From: Polyodon spathula
Lineage: Eukaryota; Chordata; Actinopteri; Acipenseriformes; Polyodontidae
DNA: 64,000 nucleotides
Direction of reading: 5' to 3'
NCBI RefSeq assembly: GCF_017654505.1
Contig: NC_054570.1
Location: 3,160,044-3,224,043, forward strand
Both the position numbers and the translations under genes were made by a program. The notes beneath the pieces were generated by a model. That model was not told where the DNA came from and made no database searches. It saw nothing but the letters and a program-made list of their open reading frames with translations. Positions within the stretch are counted from its first letter, which is position 1, and each line of letters starts with the position of its first letter. Shown here piece after piece: positions 1 to 11,630 of this stretch.

Positions 1-57
1 GGGGTGTAGTCATGTGTTTCTGGGTGTGTGTGTGTGTGTTCTATGGGGTGTAGTCAT

Positions 58-110
<53 letters not shown>

Positions 111-190
111 CTGTGGGTGTAGTGTTTGTCACACACACACACCACAAGATACCCCACATCAGTGTTTGTGGACACCACACCACACACAAC

Positions 191-241
<51 letters not shown>

Positions 242-295
242 CTATGGGGGTGTAGTCATGGTGTTTCTGTGTGTGTGTGTGTGTCTTTCTATGCG

Positions 296-343
<48 letters not shown>

Positions 344-488
344 TGTGTGTGTCTGTGGGGGTGTAGTCATGGTGTCTCTGGTGTGTGTGTGTGTTTCTAT
401 GGGGTTGTAGTGCATGGTGTGTCTGCGGTGTGTGGGTCTGTGTGTTTTTATAGTGTGTTGTGTGTGGGTGTAGTCATGGGGTTTGTGT

Positions 489-530
<42 letters not shown>

Positions 531-849
531 TCTATGGGGTGTAGTCATGGTGTTTCTTTCCGTGCGTGTGTCAGGTTCTGTGTGTGGTGTGTTGTTGTTT
601 TTCTATGGGTGGTGTAGTCATGGTGTTTCGGTGTGTGGTTGGGTGTGTTCCAAAAAGACCCACACCAACACACAAAGTACCCCACATGGGTGTGTCAGAC
701 TACAAAGTGTGTGTTCTATGGGGTGTAGTCAGATACCCCCACATCAGTGTGTGGTGTACAAAGACACACACAGTGTGTGTGTGTGTGTTTCTATGGGGTG
801 TAGTCGTGTTGTTTCTGGGTGTGTGTGTGTGTTTCTATGGGGTGTAGTC

Positions 850-895
<46 letters not shown>

Positions 896-1009
896 CTATG
901 GGGTGTAGTCATGGTGTTTCTGGGTGTGTGTGTGTGTGTTTCTATGGGGTGTAGTCATGATGTTTCTGTGTGTGTGTGTGTGTTGTCTATGGGGTGTGTA
1001 GTCATGGTG

Positions 1010-1052
<43 letters not shown>

Positions 1053-1124
1053 CTATGGGGGTGTAGTCATGGTGTTTCTGGGTGTGTGTGTGTTTCTATG
1101 GGGGTGTAGTCATGGTGTTTCTGG

Positions 1125-1168
<44 letters not shown>

Positions 1169-1405
1169 CTGTGGGGTGTGTGTCTATGGGGTTTTTGGGG
1201 GTGTGTGTGTGTGTGTTTCTATGGGGTGTAGGTGTTGGGTTTGTGTGTGTGTGTTTTCTATGGGGGTGTAGTCATGGTGTTTCTGTGTGTGTGTGTGTGT
1301 CTATGGGGTGTAGTCATGGTGTTTCTGGGTGTGTGTGTGTGTTTCTATGGGGTGTAGTCATGGTGTTTCTGGGTGTGTGTGTGTGTTTCTATGGGGTGTA
1401 GTCAT
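1..1405. repeat. TG-rich minisatellite array
   Basis: Irregular units of about 40 to 60 bases each join a variable (TG)n run to a conserved core reading roughly tttctatggggtgtagtcat. The same core recurs more than twenty times. Long open frames across it are a by-product of the TG dinucleotide. No gene is seen. Confidence 0.95.
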
Positions 1406-1527
1406 GATGTAGTCGATAGGTCTGGTTCTAAACAAACATCTGAACAGCTGATCTCTGAACAGGAATTAGGAGGAAATACCAAGAAATAATGGATTATAAT
1501 AGCAAAACAAACAGGACTGTGTAAACC

Positions 1528-1728
1528 AAATTCTCTCTCTCCTCTCTCCTCTCTCCTCTCTCCTCTCTCCTCTCTGATCTCTCCTCTCTCTCCTCTCACT
1601 TCTCTCCTCTCTCTCCTCTCTCATGTCTCCTTTCTGCTCTCTCCTCTCTCCTCTCTCTCCCCTCTCTCCTCTCTCCTTTTGCCTCTCTGCTCTCTCTTCC
1701 CTCTCTCCTCTCCCTCCTCTCATTTCAG
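1528..1728. repeat. CT-rich low-complexity tract
   Basis: Nearly pure pyrimidine on the + strand with tctctcc units. No coding evidence. Confidence 0.9.
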
Positions 1729-1835
1729 GGAGTGAGTTGGTTTGACTGGAAAGGTTTGGATTTTTCCATCCCCTTCAGTGAAATGAAGATGAGACCCACC
1801 AACTTCCAGCCAGCGAGGAGAAGCGTGTAGACACC

Positions 1836-2172
1836 ACCCTGCCTCAACCTCCCTCCCTCGCAATAGAGACCACCCTGCCTCAGCCTCTCTCCCTCGCAAT
1901 AGAGACCACCCTGCCTCAGCCTCCCTCCCTCGCAATAGAGACCACCCTGCCTCAGCCTCCCTCCCTCACAATAGACACCACCCTGCCTCAGCCTCCCTCT
2001 CTCGCAATAGAGACAACCCTGCCTCAGCCTCCCTCCCTCGCAATAGAGACCACCCTGCCTCAGCCTCCCTCCCTCACAATAGAGACCATCCTGTCTCAGC
2101 CTCCCTCCCTCACAATAGAGACCATCCTGCCTCTGCCTCCCTCCCTCACAATAGACACCACCAGTTTAAGAT
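1836..2172. repeat. 36-bp minisatellite, about 9 copies
   Basis: The unit begins caatagagaccaccctgcct and repeats every 36 bases (for example at 1861, 1897, 1933) with a few substitutions per copy. Confidence 0.92.
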
Positions 2173-2300
2173 CACTCCAGTATAATGTTGTCAGGTATAG
2201 CCGACCCAGGAAGTAATCGTGTGGCAGTGAAGGTCACGTTGTTACGATCTGGAATCTTCTTGTCATCATTCTTCAAAGCAGTTTGTCACTTTAGCGCACA

Positions 2301-2350
2301 CCTTTCGATGACGTACTTCCGCACAGCACAAACACGAGATGACAATGATG
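2301..2350 (+). promoter_or_regulatory. CpG-type promoter-like block with CRE and ETS motifs
   Basis: A CRE-like TGACGTAC (2309-2316) overlaps an ETS-type CTTCCG (2316-2321), just before tandem ATGs at 2345 and 2348. These open a 32-codon frame that stops at 2441-2443. The local base composition is richer in CpG than its surroundings. This resembles a housekeeping promoter and first exon, but no splice donor or downstream exon can be tied to it, so the gene it would serve is unknown. It may be a remnant. Confidence 0.3.
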
Positions 2351-2492
2351 AGCGTCGGTGGAACACCTTCCAGCTGCGGCTCGCCAGACCGGCCAGCTCA
2401 GCTATACCCCGGGGGAGATAGTGGAGACGAGGCCGGAGCTTGACGGTCCTCATGAGAAGACACTCCTCTCTCGTTTCCACGACACTGTGACA

Positions 2493-2622
2493 CTGCAGTG
2501 CCAGTGCGATGCCAGTGACGTCGCAGTGCCAGTGCGATGCCAGTGACGTCGCAGTGCCAGTGCGATGCCAGTGACGTCGCAGTGCCAGTGCGATGCCAGT
2601 GACGTCGCAGTGCCAGTGCGTG
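2493..2622. repeat. 28-bp tandem repeat carrying CRE-like TGACGTC in each unit
   Basis: Units of 28 bases, about 4.5 copies, each holding TGACGTC (2516, 2544, 2572, 2600). The copies are nearly identical, so the array is young. It sits directly downstream of the promoter-like block at 2301-2350. Confidence 0.9.
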
Positions 2623-3237
2623 TCTTACCCTGTGTGAGAATGTCATTCTTATTCTTATGTTAAGTAGCAGTTCCTGAATACAAACCCAGTTATTTGTGAT
2701 TTTTAATAATTAATCTGTGGGTGTCTCGTTATAATAGGAATCATTTCACCCAGTTTGAGAAACTCAGCTTCATTTCTTTTATAAAGGGTAATCTACCGGT
2801 ATATTTCTATTGCCTTTAAAAAAAAAAAAAAAGGTACTCTCCCATAGGCAGCTGAAACTGATCGGCAGGTGCGACAGCCAATGTTTACAGAGTTGTAGAG
2901 ATGGAGGCGTGGCTAATATTGGATGTGGGTGTGGTTTGCTGTTTTAAATTATATACAAAGGGAGGGGATTCTAATTGTACAGCATAGCACTTTCAAACCC
3001 CAGAAAAAAAGCTTATATTTTGTATTACATGAATGTCTTTATATATAAATATATTATATATATATATAAGTATTTGTGTTTTTTTATTATACACTTCTAT
3101 TGATAAATGCAGCTAAACCTTAAAGACATTGGAAATGAATAGAGAAATGTTTTGTCTTCTAAATGTCTCCAATTCAATCAAAGCTACATTTTTATAGTGC
3201 CTTTCACCTAGGCATCATAGAACGCTTTGCAATATAT
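2623..3237. other. Non-coding AT-rich stretch
   Basis: Contains an A run near 2818-2832 and a TA-rich stretch near 3042-3070. A short fragment near 3191-3235 resembles the 3' tail of the tRNA-derived SINE found at 36396 and 56502. I see no exon. Confidence 0.5.
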
Positions 3238-3480
3238 ATACTGCCCAGCCACTTTATTAGGACCTGTCCCCAGTATCGCACTGGGACACCAGTGGCCCTG
3301 ATCACAGTCTTGACATGATCTAGACAGCACAAGGTGCTAGAAGGTGAGGCAGTTGATTCAAGCTCATCCCAGCCATGCTCGGCTGGATTGAGATCACTGT
3401 GGTGGCCATGCAAGATGCCTGAGAACTCCCTCTGTCTCGCGCCTCGCTGGCAGGATCAGGGTTCAGCAGAATTTTTTGGT
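3238..3480 (-). mobile_element. Degraded Tc1/mariner-like transposon fragment
   Basis: Read on the minus strand, 3413-3204 translates to a piece with DLNPAEHGWDEL, close to the PDLNPIEHLWDEL signature at the third catalytic acid of Tc1-type DDE transposases. Only this C-terminal part is recognisable and it is too short to be functional. The edges are approximate. Confidence 0.6.
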
Positions 3481-4019
3481 TCGATGTTAATGTCAGAGAC
3501 TGGGTCCTTTGCTAACGTGTTGTTAGTGTGTTGTTCTCTTGGTGTCACACGTTGTTAGCGTGTTGTTCTCTTGGTGTCACGTGTGCTTCTTGTTCAGGTG
3601 GACAGGTGGCATCATAAAACCAGGCCAACTGTATGTGTGTGTGTGTGTGTCTAAAACATTTTTAAAAAATAGCTATCAGGTCACTCTGTCTTGTGTGTCT
3701 GGTATATTTACATTGATATCTGTAGGTATACATGTGTATATGCAGGAGTGTACCCGGGGAAACACATCCCAGCTGCAGGTTTATATAATAAAACGTCTCC
3801 ATACTCTGTGTGTGTGTCGCAGTGCTGTTCCAGCTATCACAGGTTCATACACAAAGACAGTCTGTCTTCTCTTCAAAGAGACGATCTGACTCTCAGAGGA
3901 CAGGGTTTGGTTTTCAATGTAAGCACCAGCATCTTTTAATATTTATCACATTGGAAAAAATGAAAGGAAAGCAGGAGAGAAGGAAAACACAAGAAGTCCT
4001 AATAAACACAGTGACACCA
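3481..4019. other. Non-coding stretch
   Basis: Contains a direct duplication of a tgttgttctcttggtgtcac block near 3530-3580 and a short TG run near 3632. No gene is supported. Confidence 0.4.
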
Positions 4020-4400
4020 TGGTAAAGCACAGTAAAGTGTGGTAAAGCACAGTGAAAGCGTGGTAAAGTTTCACACAGTAAAAGCACAGCAATATAGGAC
4101 GAAGCACACAGAGGTCTGAAGCATAGGGAAGCATTGTAAAGCATAGAGGGGTCTGGTAAAGTATAAGAAGCATTGTATAGCACAGAGAGGCCTGGTAAAG
4201 CACAGGGAAGCATTGTAAAGCACAGAGACGTCTGGTAAAGCATAGTGAAGCATTGTAAAGCAGAGAGGTCTGGTAAAGCATAGGGAAGCATTGTATAGCA
4301 CAGAGAGGTATGGTAACGCATAGGGAAGCATTGTAAAGCACAGAGAGGTGCACTGCAGTAAATGCACAGTACAGCCATGGTAAAAGCATATAGGGATTCC
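4020..4400. repeat. Minisatellite with gtaaagca core
   Basis: About ten degenerate units of roughly 38 to 40 bases built on ggtaaagcatagggaagca. Related short runs lie at 13845-13935 and 18480-18560, so this core is dispersed in the genome. Confidence 0.85.
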
Positions 4401-4472
4401 TGTGCATAGTTACAGTGTTAAGCAGGTGCAGTTAATAAACACTTCCTCTGGACGATAGATTCAATCAAGTCG

Positions 4473-4478
4473 TTTATT
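4473..4478 (-). terminator. Poly(A) signal of the minus-strand membrane-protein gene
   Basis: AATAAA on the minus strand, about 130 bases past the stop codon at 4608-4610. The spacing gives a compact 3' UTR and supports the gene model. Confidence 0.55.
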
Positions 4479-4607
4479 TAAAGTCTCTGTGGTGTCACGC
4501 CACTGCAGTACCCGGGAGTCCCACAGGACAGAGGGAGGAGAAGCATGGGACAGGCAGGCAGGTTGGCTGAGAGGACAGGCAGGGGAGAGGGGGGAGCGTG
4601 AATCCAC

Positions 4608-7600
4608 TCAGCGCTCATCTTCAGCACTGCTCTCCTCTGGCTTCCCACCCCTGAAACACAGAAACAGGGAGGGGGTGGAGAGGAGAGGGGGAGGGAGAGA
4701 GGAGAGAGGAGAGAGGGGAGAGGGGAGGGGAGATAGGAGACAGGAGAGAGGAGAGAGGAGGAGAGAGAGAGGGAGAGAGGAGAGGAGAGAGAGGGGAGAG
4801 GAGAGAGGAGAGAGGGGGAAGAGGAGAGATGAGAGGAGAGGAGAGAGGCTCGGGAGCGTTGAGGGGGAGAGGAGAGAGGGGAGGGGGAGGGGAGAGAGGA
4901 GAGGGAGGGGGAGAGGAGAGAAGAGAGGAGGGAGGAGAGAGAAAGAGAAGAGAGGAGAGAGGGGAGAGGAGGGAGAGGAGAGAGGGGGAGGGAGATAAAG
5001 GGAGGAGGGTTGAGGGAGGGAGTGTTTAAGAGATTCATCCCCTGGCTGCTCAGTGACTCACCTTCTCCTGACTCCCAGTGCCAGCAGCAAAACAGCCTGG
5101 AGGAGAGCAGCCATGACAATCCCTGAGCTGAGAGACAAGAGCAGCAGAACCAGGATATCATCCTGAGGGAGCTCCGAGCAATTGCAATCCCCTAGCACTG
5201 AGAGAGGAGAGAGAGATCAGATACACTCCATCGTGACTTGACCAATCCCGAGTATATGATGAGAAGAGTGCAGACTTGTAGCTCTATTCAGTCCTGATAT
5301 GCGGGGGTCGGGACAAATTTGTCAAGTTTTGTCTAGTCTTGTCTTGTTGGAGGATTTGGGAGCATCAGACTACTCCTCTCGTCTCTATTAGTCTATATGA
5401 GGGATCGTGACTCTCGATATACTAACAGCGCTATGTGAGGGGAGTCTATGTGACTCTCTATCATTCCTGAGGGTGAGGGGAGGGATTTTCATGATTACAT
5501 TCTATCTCCTATAGTGTATTGTGAGAGGGGACGGGGAGCGTGACTCATGTCCCCTCTCTCCTAGTTAGATGTGAGGAGGAGTTGTTCAGACTCTACACTC
5601 TACTCTATAGCTTATGATGATAGGAGAGAGAGATCAGTGAACTTCTCCCATCGTCTCTGAGATAGGAGACGGTTGAGTGTTGGGTCTCTGATACACCCTG
5701 ACTCCATGTGGGGAGAGGGGATCAGTGACTATGACATCTCTATCCCTCTAGTCTATGTGCCGAGGTTAATGAAGCGTGACTATCCTCTCTCTAATCTGCT
5801 CTAGGTATTCTATATTGTATAGGGGCTCGTGCAGTCTCTCACTTATCTCTTTCAGTCTTCTGGAGCTCACCGAGTCGTGACCTCGTGTCCTCTCTAGTCT
5901 ATGTGAGGGGTTTCCGGGATACGTGTGATGATAGTGATACTCCGTCCTCGCTATCCACTTCCGTTATTGTTGAGGTATGTGAGGGGGTTCATTGTCGGCA
6001 CTATCTACTTATCGACGTTACCCCTTTCTCCCCAGCCCTTAGTGTTTTGTCTTATATACTCTCTCCTACGGGTGTGTATACGGTCGATAGGTATCTCTCA
6101 ACGTTCTACAATTTTTCGTTTTTTCTCCCTGTGGGCGGGGTACCGACGGGCCGTTCTTCACACCGCAGTGACGAGCTCCCTTGGGCACTCACGAGAACGT
6201 TGCACCCGTGACTGTACTCACACCACCAAACAAATTTTATGAAGGATGGAGATAATTGATAACTATTCCTGTAATATCATTGTTTTACTTTACTCTATTC
6301 AAAGTTAACGTTTCTTCTTCAGTTTTCCAAATTTTTTTCTACTGTCCCCCCGTGTTCTTGTCTTGCTCCAGGACGACGACCTACCTGTGTGTAGGGGTCA
6401 CACGAGGGTCATTACAAAAAACAAGGGACAGTGACGAACAATGACGAGATCACCTCTGTGTACATCCAAGACGAGAGAAGAGACGAGAGAAGTGCTTTCA
6501 AACGTGACTGTCCTCCCCACCAACAAATAAATGTTAAGATGGTAGATAATTGATAAAGTAGAAAAGTAATTAAAATGAAAAAGTATTACAAAACCCAGGA
6601 TAGTTTGTAGCTGTATATGTTCTTTACAAACGAGATGAGGCCATTCGGCCCATCTTGCTCGTTTGGTTTTTAATAGCCTATCGATCCCAGAATCTCATCA
6701 AGCAGCTTCTTGAAGGATCCCAGGGTGTCAGCTTCAACAACATATTATTGGGGAGTTGATTCCAGACCCTCACAATTCTCTGTGTAAAAAAGTGCTTCCT
6801 ATTTTCTGTTCTGAATGCCCCTTTATCTAAATCTCCATTTGTGAACCCTGGTCCTTGTTTCTTTTTTCAAGATGAAAAAGTCCCTTGGGTCGACACTGTC
6901 AATACCTTTTAGAATTTTGAATGCTTGAACTAAGTCGCCGTGTAGTCTTCTTTGTTCAAGACTGAACAGATTCAATTCTTTTAGACTGTCTGCATATGAC
7001 ATGCCTTTTAAGCCCGGAATAATTCTGGTCGCTCTTCTTTGCACTCTTTCTAGAGCAGCAATATCTTTTTTATAGCGAGGTGACCAGAGCTGCACACAAT
7101 ATTCAAGATGAGGTCTTACTAGTGCATTGTACAGTTTTAACATTACTTCCCTTGATTTAAATTCAACACTTTTAACAATGTATCCGAGTATCTTGTTAGC
7201 CTTTTTTATAGCTTCCCCACATTGCCTAGATGAATATATTTCTGAGTCAACAAAAACTCCTAGGTCTTTTTCATAGATTCCTTCTCCAATTCAATATCTC
7301 CCATATGATATTTATAATTTACATTTTTATTTCCTGCATGCAGTACCTTACACTTTTCTCTATTAAATATAATTAGCCATGTGTCTGCCTATTTCTGAAT
7401 GCTACCTGGATCATTTTGGAAGACCTTTTCTGCTACAACAGTGTTTGCCACTCCTCCTATTTTTGTGTCGTCTGCAAATTTAACAAGTTTGCTTACTATA
7501 CCAGAATCTAAATCATTAATGTAGATTAGGAATAGCAGAAGATCTAAAATTGATCCCTATGGTACACCGATGGTTACCATACTCCATTCTGAGGTTTTTC

Positions 7601-9847
7601 CTCTAATCAGTACTTTCTGTTTTCTACGTGTTAACCACTCCCTAATCCATGTACATGTTTTTCCTTGAATCCCAACTGCGTTTAGTTTGAGAATTAATCT
7701 TTTGTGCAAGACTTTGTCAAAAGCTTTCTGGAAATCTAAATAAACCATGGCATATGCTTTGCAATTATCCATTATCAATTGTTGCATCCTCAAAAAAATC
7801 AAGCAAGTTAGTTAGACACGATCTCCCTTTCCTAAAACCATGTTGACTGTCTCCCAGTACCCTGTTACCATATAGGTAATTTTCCATTTTGGATCTTATT
7901 ATAGTTTCCATAAGTTTGCATATAATAGAAGTCAGGCTTACTAGTCTGTAGTTACCTGGTTCAGTTTTGGTTCCCTTTTTGTGGATCGGTATTACGTTTG
8001 CAATTTTCCAGTCTGTCGGTACCACCCCTGTGTCAAGAGACTGCTGCATGATCTTGGTTAGCGGGTTTGTAAATTACTTCTTTCATTTCTTTGAGTACTA
8101 CTGGGAGTGATCTCATCCGGCCCAGGGGATTTGTTTATTTTAAGAGCTCCTAGTCCCTTTAACACTTCTGCCTCAGTTATGCTAAGTTATTTAAAACTGG
8201 ATAGGAACTGGATGACATGTGGGGCATGTTGTCAGTATCTTCCTTTGTAAAAACTTGTGAAAAGTAATCATTTAATATATTTGCTATTTTTTAAAAAAAA
8301 GACGTCGAAAGGAGTACGATTTTGCCATTTGTATCTCTTAAACATTTAATCTCCTCTTTGAATGTTCTCTTGCTGTTGTAATATTGGAAAAACATTTTGG
8401 GATTGGTTTTAGCTCCCTTAGCAATGTTCATTTCTATTTCTCTCTTGGCCTTTCTAACTTCCTTTTTGACTTGCATTTGCAGTTCTAAGTACTCTTTCTG
8501 TGTACTTTCTTTTTGGTCCCTTTTTAATGCTCTGTAAAGTGCCTTTTTTCGATGAATCTTTTTTTTTCCGCTGAATATTTTTTTTAATTGATCTATTAAA
8601 CCATTTTGGCAATTTAGTTTTACATTTAGATTGGTCTACTTTAGGGATATAATTGTTTTGCGCCTCTAGTACTACATTTTTGAAGAACAACCATCCTTCC
8701 TTCTGTGGATGTTTTCTCTATTTTACTCCAATCTACTTTTGTTAGTCTCTGTTTCATGCCTTCATAGTTTGCCTTTTTAAAATTGTAAGCCTTAGCTTTA
8801 GTCTTTACTTTTGGGGTTTTAAAAAACACTTCAAATGAGACCATGTTGTGGTCTGAGTTTGCCAGTGGTTCTCTGACCTCTGTTTTAGTTATTCTATCTT
8901 CGTTATTTGAAAAGACTAAATCAAGGCATGCCTCCCCTCTAGTGGGTGCCTTCACAAATTGTGTTAGGAAGCAGTCATTTGTCATTTCCACCATTTCTAT
9001 TTCGTCCTTCGCGCTACCCACCGGTTTGGCCCATTTTATTTGGGGGAAGTTGAAATCCCCCATTAGTATGGCTTCTCCTTTGCTACACACATTTCTAATG
9101 TCATTGTATAACAGATTATTGTGCTCACCGTCTGAATCTGGCGGTCTATAGCATGCTCCTATTATTATGCCTTTTGAATTTTTGTCTGTTATTCTGACCC
9201 ATATTGATTCGGTTTTATTTTCTTTGTCCAGGTTTAACACCTGGGCTTCAAGACTGTTTCTTATGTATAGCGCTACCCCTCCTCCTCTTCTGTCCTGCCT
9301 GTCTTTCCTATACAGTGTATACCCACAAATATTATATTCGTCCCCATCACTCTCAGATAACCACGTTTCTGTAACACCTATCACATCATAGTTACCTGTT
9401 AGTGCAGTAGCTTCAAGTTCTAGAATTTTGTTTCTGATACTTCTAGCATTTAGATAAATACATTTAATGGTTGTCTTACCTGAGTTGTTAATAGTTCACT
9501 ATATGTATTATATAGTGAACTATTAACTGCGTTGCAATATCACCAAGGTTGAATTTGAATAGGCGAGAGAGAGGAGATGGGAGAGGGGAAGTAGGGAGGT
9601 ACCTACCTGAAGCAATGTAACTGGTAATCATAGCTCCCAGTGCTAGGGTCTCAGTGGGCGGGTCCTTAATTTCATTGGCTATCTCAGACTCAATGTGCGG
9701 CTTCTGATTGGCTATCGGGGCTGTTGGTTTTGACGCTCCCTCATTGGTTCGTTGGGCAGAGACAGGCTGTGCTGGGCGAGTGACATCAGCAGCCCCGACA
9801 GAGAGGCAAACCAGGAGCAAAACACTAAGAGTGAGCCGAGAATACAT
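4608..9847 (-). CDS. Unrecognised small type I membrane protein, 3 exons, 139 aa
   Basis: Exons on the minus strand: 9847-9607, 5197-5062, 4650-4608. The splice phases agree (1 then 2), the coding sum is 420 bases, and all junctions are GT-AG with good pyrimidine tracts. The predicted protein begins with a signal peptide ([20 protein letters not shown]), then a Pro/Thr/Glu-rich ectodomain. A membrane-proximal DCNCS follows, which holds two Cys and an N-glycosylation sequon. Next come a long hydrophobic segment (about ILVLLLLSLSSGIVMAALLQ onward), an RRR stop-transfer and a short acidic tail ending SSAEDER. A poly(A) signal follows at 4478-4473. A CR1-like LINE fills intron 1. The gene is divergent from the psmb10-like gene, about 1.8 kb apart. 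I do not recognise the family. The membrane-proximal Cys-x-Cys recalls DAP12, but there is no acidic residue in the membrane segment and no ITAM. Further exons hidden in the degenerate 5.2-6.6 kb region cannot be excluded. Confidence 0.55.
4660..5015. repeat. GA-rich low-complexity intron
   Basis: Gagagaggag-type repeat filling intron 2 of the minus-strand membrane-protein gene. Confidence 0.9.
5205..6600. other. Highly degenerate tandem-like region
   Basis: Loose copies of a block like cctctctagtctatgtgagg with gtgactc recur at irregular intervals, with many indels between them. It reads like a simple array with an unusually high error or mutation load. Short open frames at 5885-6242 have no recognisable protein features. 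No exon is supported. Confidence 0.5.
6606..9480 (-). mobile_element. CR1-like non-LTR retrotransposon, degraded
   Basis: On the minus strand the order is endonuclease then reverse transcriptase. Endonuclease pieces at 9384-8641 show VTETWLSESD, ACYRPPDSD, MGDFNFPQIKW and SDHNMVSF. RT pieces show QHGFRKGRSC (about 7850), DFQKAFDKV (about 7735) and FADDTK (about 7480). The C-terminal piece at 7143-6823 shows LVRPHLEYCVQLWSP. Frames are broken by indels, and a TAG replaces the Gln of the PQGS motif near 7558, so the copy is dead. The 3' end lies near 6606. Other fragments of the family are at 15355, 18677 and 60150. It lies in intron 1 of the minus-strand gene in the same orientation. Confidence 0.93.
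9487..9527. repeat. Perfect 18-bp inverted repeat
   Basis: Arms gttaatagttcactatat and its exact reverse complement are separated by 5 bases. The palindrome sits at the 5' edge of the CR1-like element. Confidence 0.9.
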
Positions 9848-9861
9848 CACCACTCCAGGAC

Positions 9862-10290
<429 letters not shown>

Positions 10291-11490
10291 ATCTTGCCTG
10301 TTTAGGACTGTCTCTGTTTTTCTTCAGCTGTCCTCTCGAGTTCTTCTTTTTCTTTTTTCCTGTACTTCTAGTGTCTTCTTCCTTATGTTTGTTCTTTCTC
10401 TCTCTCCTCTCTGTCTCTGTCTGTTATGAGAAGCACAGTGACCTCAGAATAAAACAACGATGTCATAAAAGCACTGGCGATGACATCATGGGTCAGGGCA
10501 GAGCCAAGCAGCACCTCTTGGCTGATCTTGCCTCTGTGACAGATAGCTAGGACTGAAGGGTAATTCAGTAAGATGGATTTATTTTGCGTTCGTGAATCAA
10601 ACAAATCTGTTGAATTGATTCACTAAACTGAACGAATCGATTTAATTATTTTTTTTCTTCCCTGATTGAGTTGCCTATGAAAAAATATTATTCTGTTTAT
10701 ATATGTTATTTTAATAGCTTTTTAAGCATACATTACCAACAATATTATTACATACACATGTAAAGACGGTATAAGTAATAATTCAAAACTGATTTTTAAG
10801 CACTTGATGCCCACTTTCATTATTCAAAACAAAATTTAACAAACAAATAGCTTCTCAGCACTTGTTAAACATAGTCAGGTCCCTGACGACCTCGCAGGAC
10901 AGCTTACCTGTCATACAGAACATGAGGACACTTTTACACCATATAAACCAAACATAGGCTTAATCTATACACAGAGCTCTCCAACAGCAGAAGCCTCTAG
11001 CACAGAGGTACCCCAACCTTGATCTTTGGGACCCCCAGTGTCTGCTGGTTCCCCCGTGTCTGTCGGCTCTCAATTACGTAACTAGACCCTTAATGAACGG
11101 ATCATTTGCTTAATTAGACCTTTTAATTGTTTTCAGCTCTTAAACAGTTGCAGATTTGAAGTTAGCCCTAACATTTTCTAAGTAACTTTGCAATAACTCA
11201 ATTTGCAATAACTACCAACACAATTAACAAATAACAATACAATTAAACGATTTACACAGTAAAACTTGGCAGAAAGGCTTTTCTCCCAGTCCCTGCCATT
11301 AAACAAACATTTTATTCAGCTACAATGTATAGCGTAAATGAGTGCCTTTGAATAACCGAACCCATTATACACGCAGCCAGGTTGCAATACACCCGGTTCG
11401 CCGCGAGAGGGAGACAGAACACCACAGACAACTTCTGAACTGTCCCGCACTGAGAGGTAATTTTGCTGTAAAGAAATCATGTGATAGAAA
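10291..11490. other. Intergenic spacer between divergent genes
   Basis: Unique, mostly AT-rich sequence between the minus-strand membrane-protein gene and the psmb10-like gene. I see no exon or RNA gene in it. Confidence 0.4.
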
Positions 11491-11494
11491 ATAT

Positions 11495-11508
11495 GAAAGT
11501 GAAAGTTT
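11495..11508 (+). promoter_or_regulatory. ISRE-like element upstream of psmb10-like gene
   Basis: GAAAGTGAAAGTTT fits the interferon-stimulated response element pattern GAAANNGAAA and lies about 120 bases before the start codon. Interferon control is established for immunoproteasome genes; activity of this copy is inferred. Confidence 0.6.
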
Positions 11509-11630
11509 AATTTTTTTTTTTTTTGTTGTATGCATGTTTGTGCGCACGCAGCAAGCAAGTCATCTTCCTGTTTCTCCCTCTCTCTCTCTCTCTCCATCTC
11601 CATCTCTCTGTGATCGACTCCCATTCCACG

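Noticed and set aside
14..1401. Val/Cys-rich plus-strand frames
   Set aside because: They are products of (TG)n.
4478..5161. 227-codon minus-strand frame starting inside the membrane exon
   Set aside because: It is the wrong frame for the membrane helix and runs through the GA-rich intron. The spliced model uses another frame.
5885..6242. Two overlapping frames of about 105 codons
   Set aside because: They lie in noisy repeat-like sequence without splice signals, codon bias or domains.
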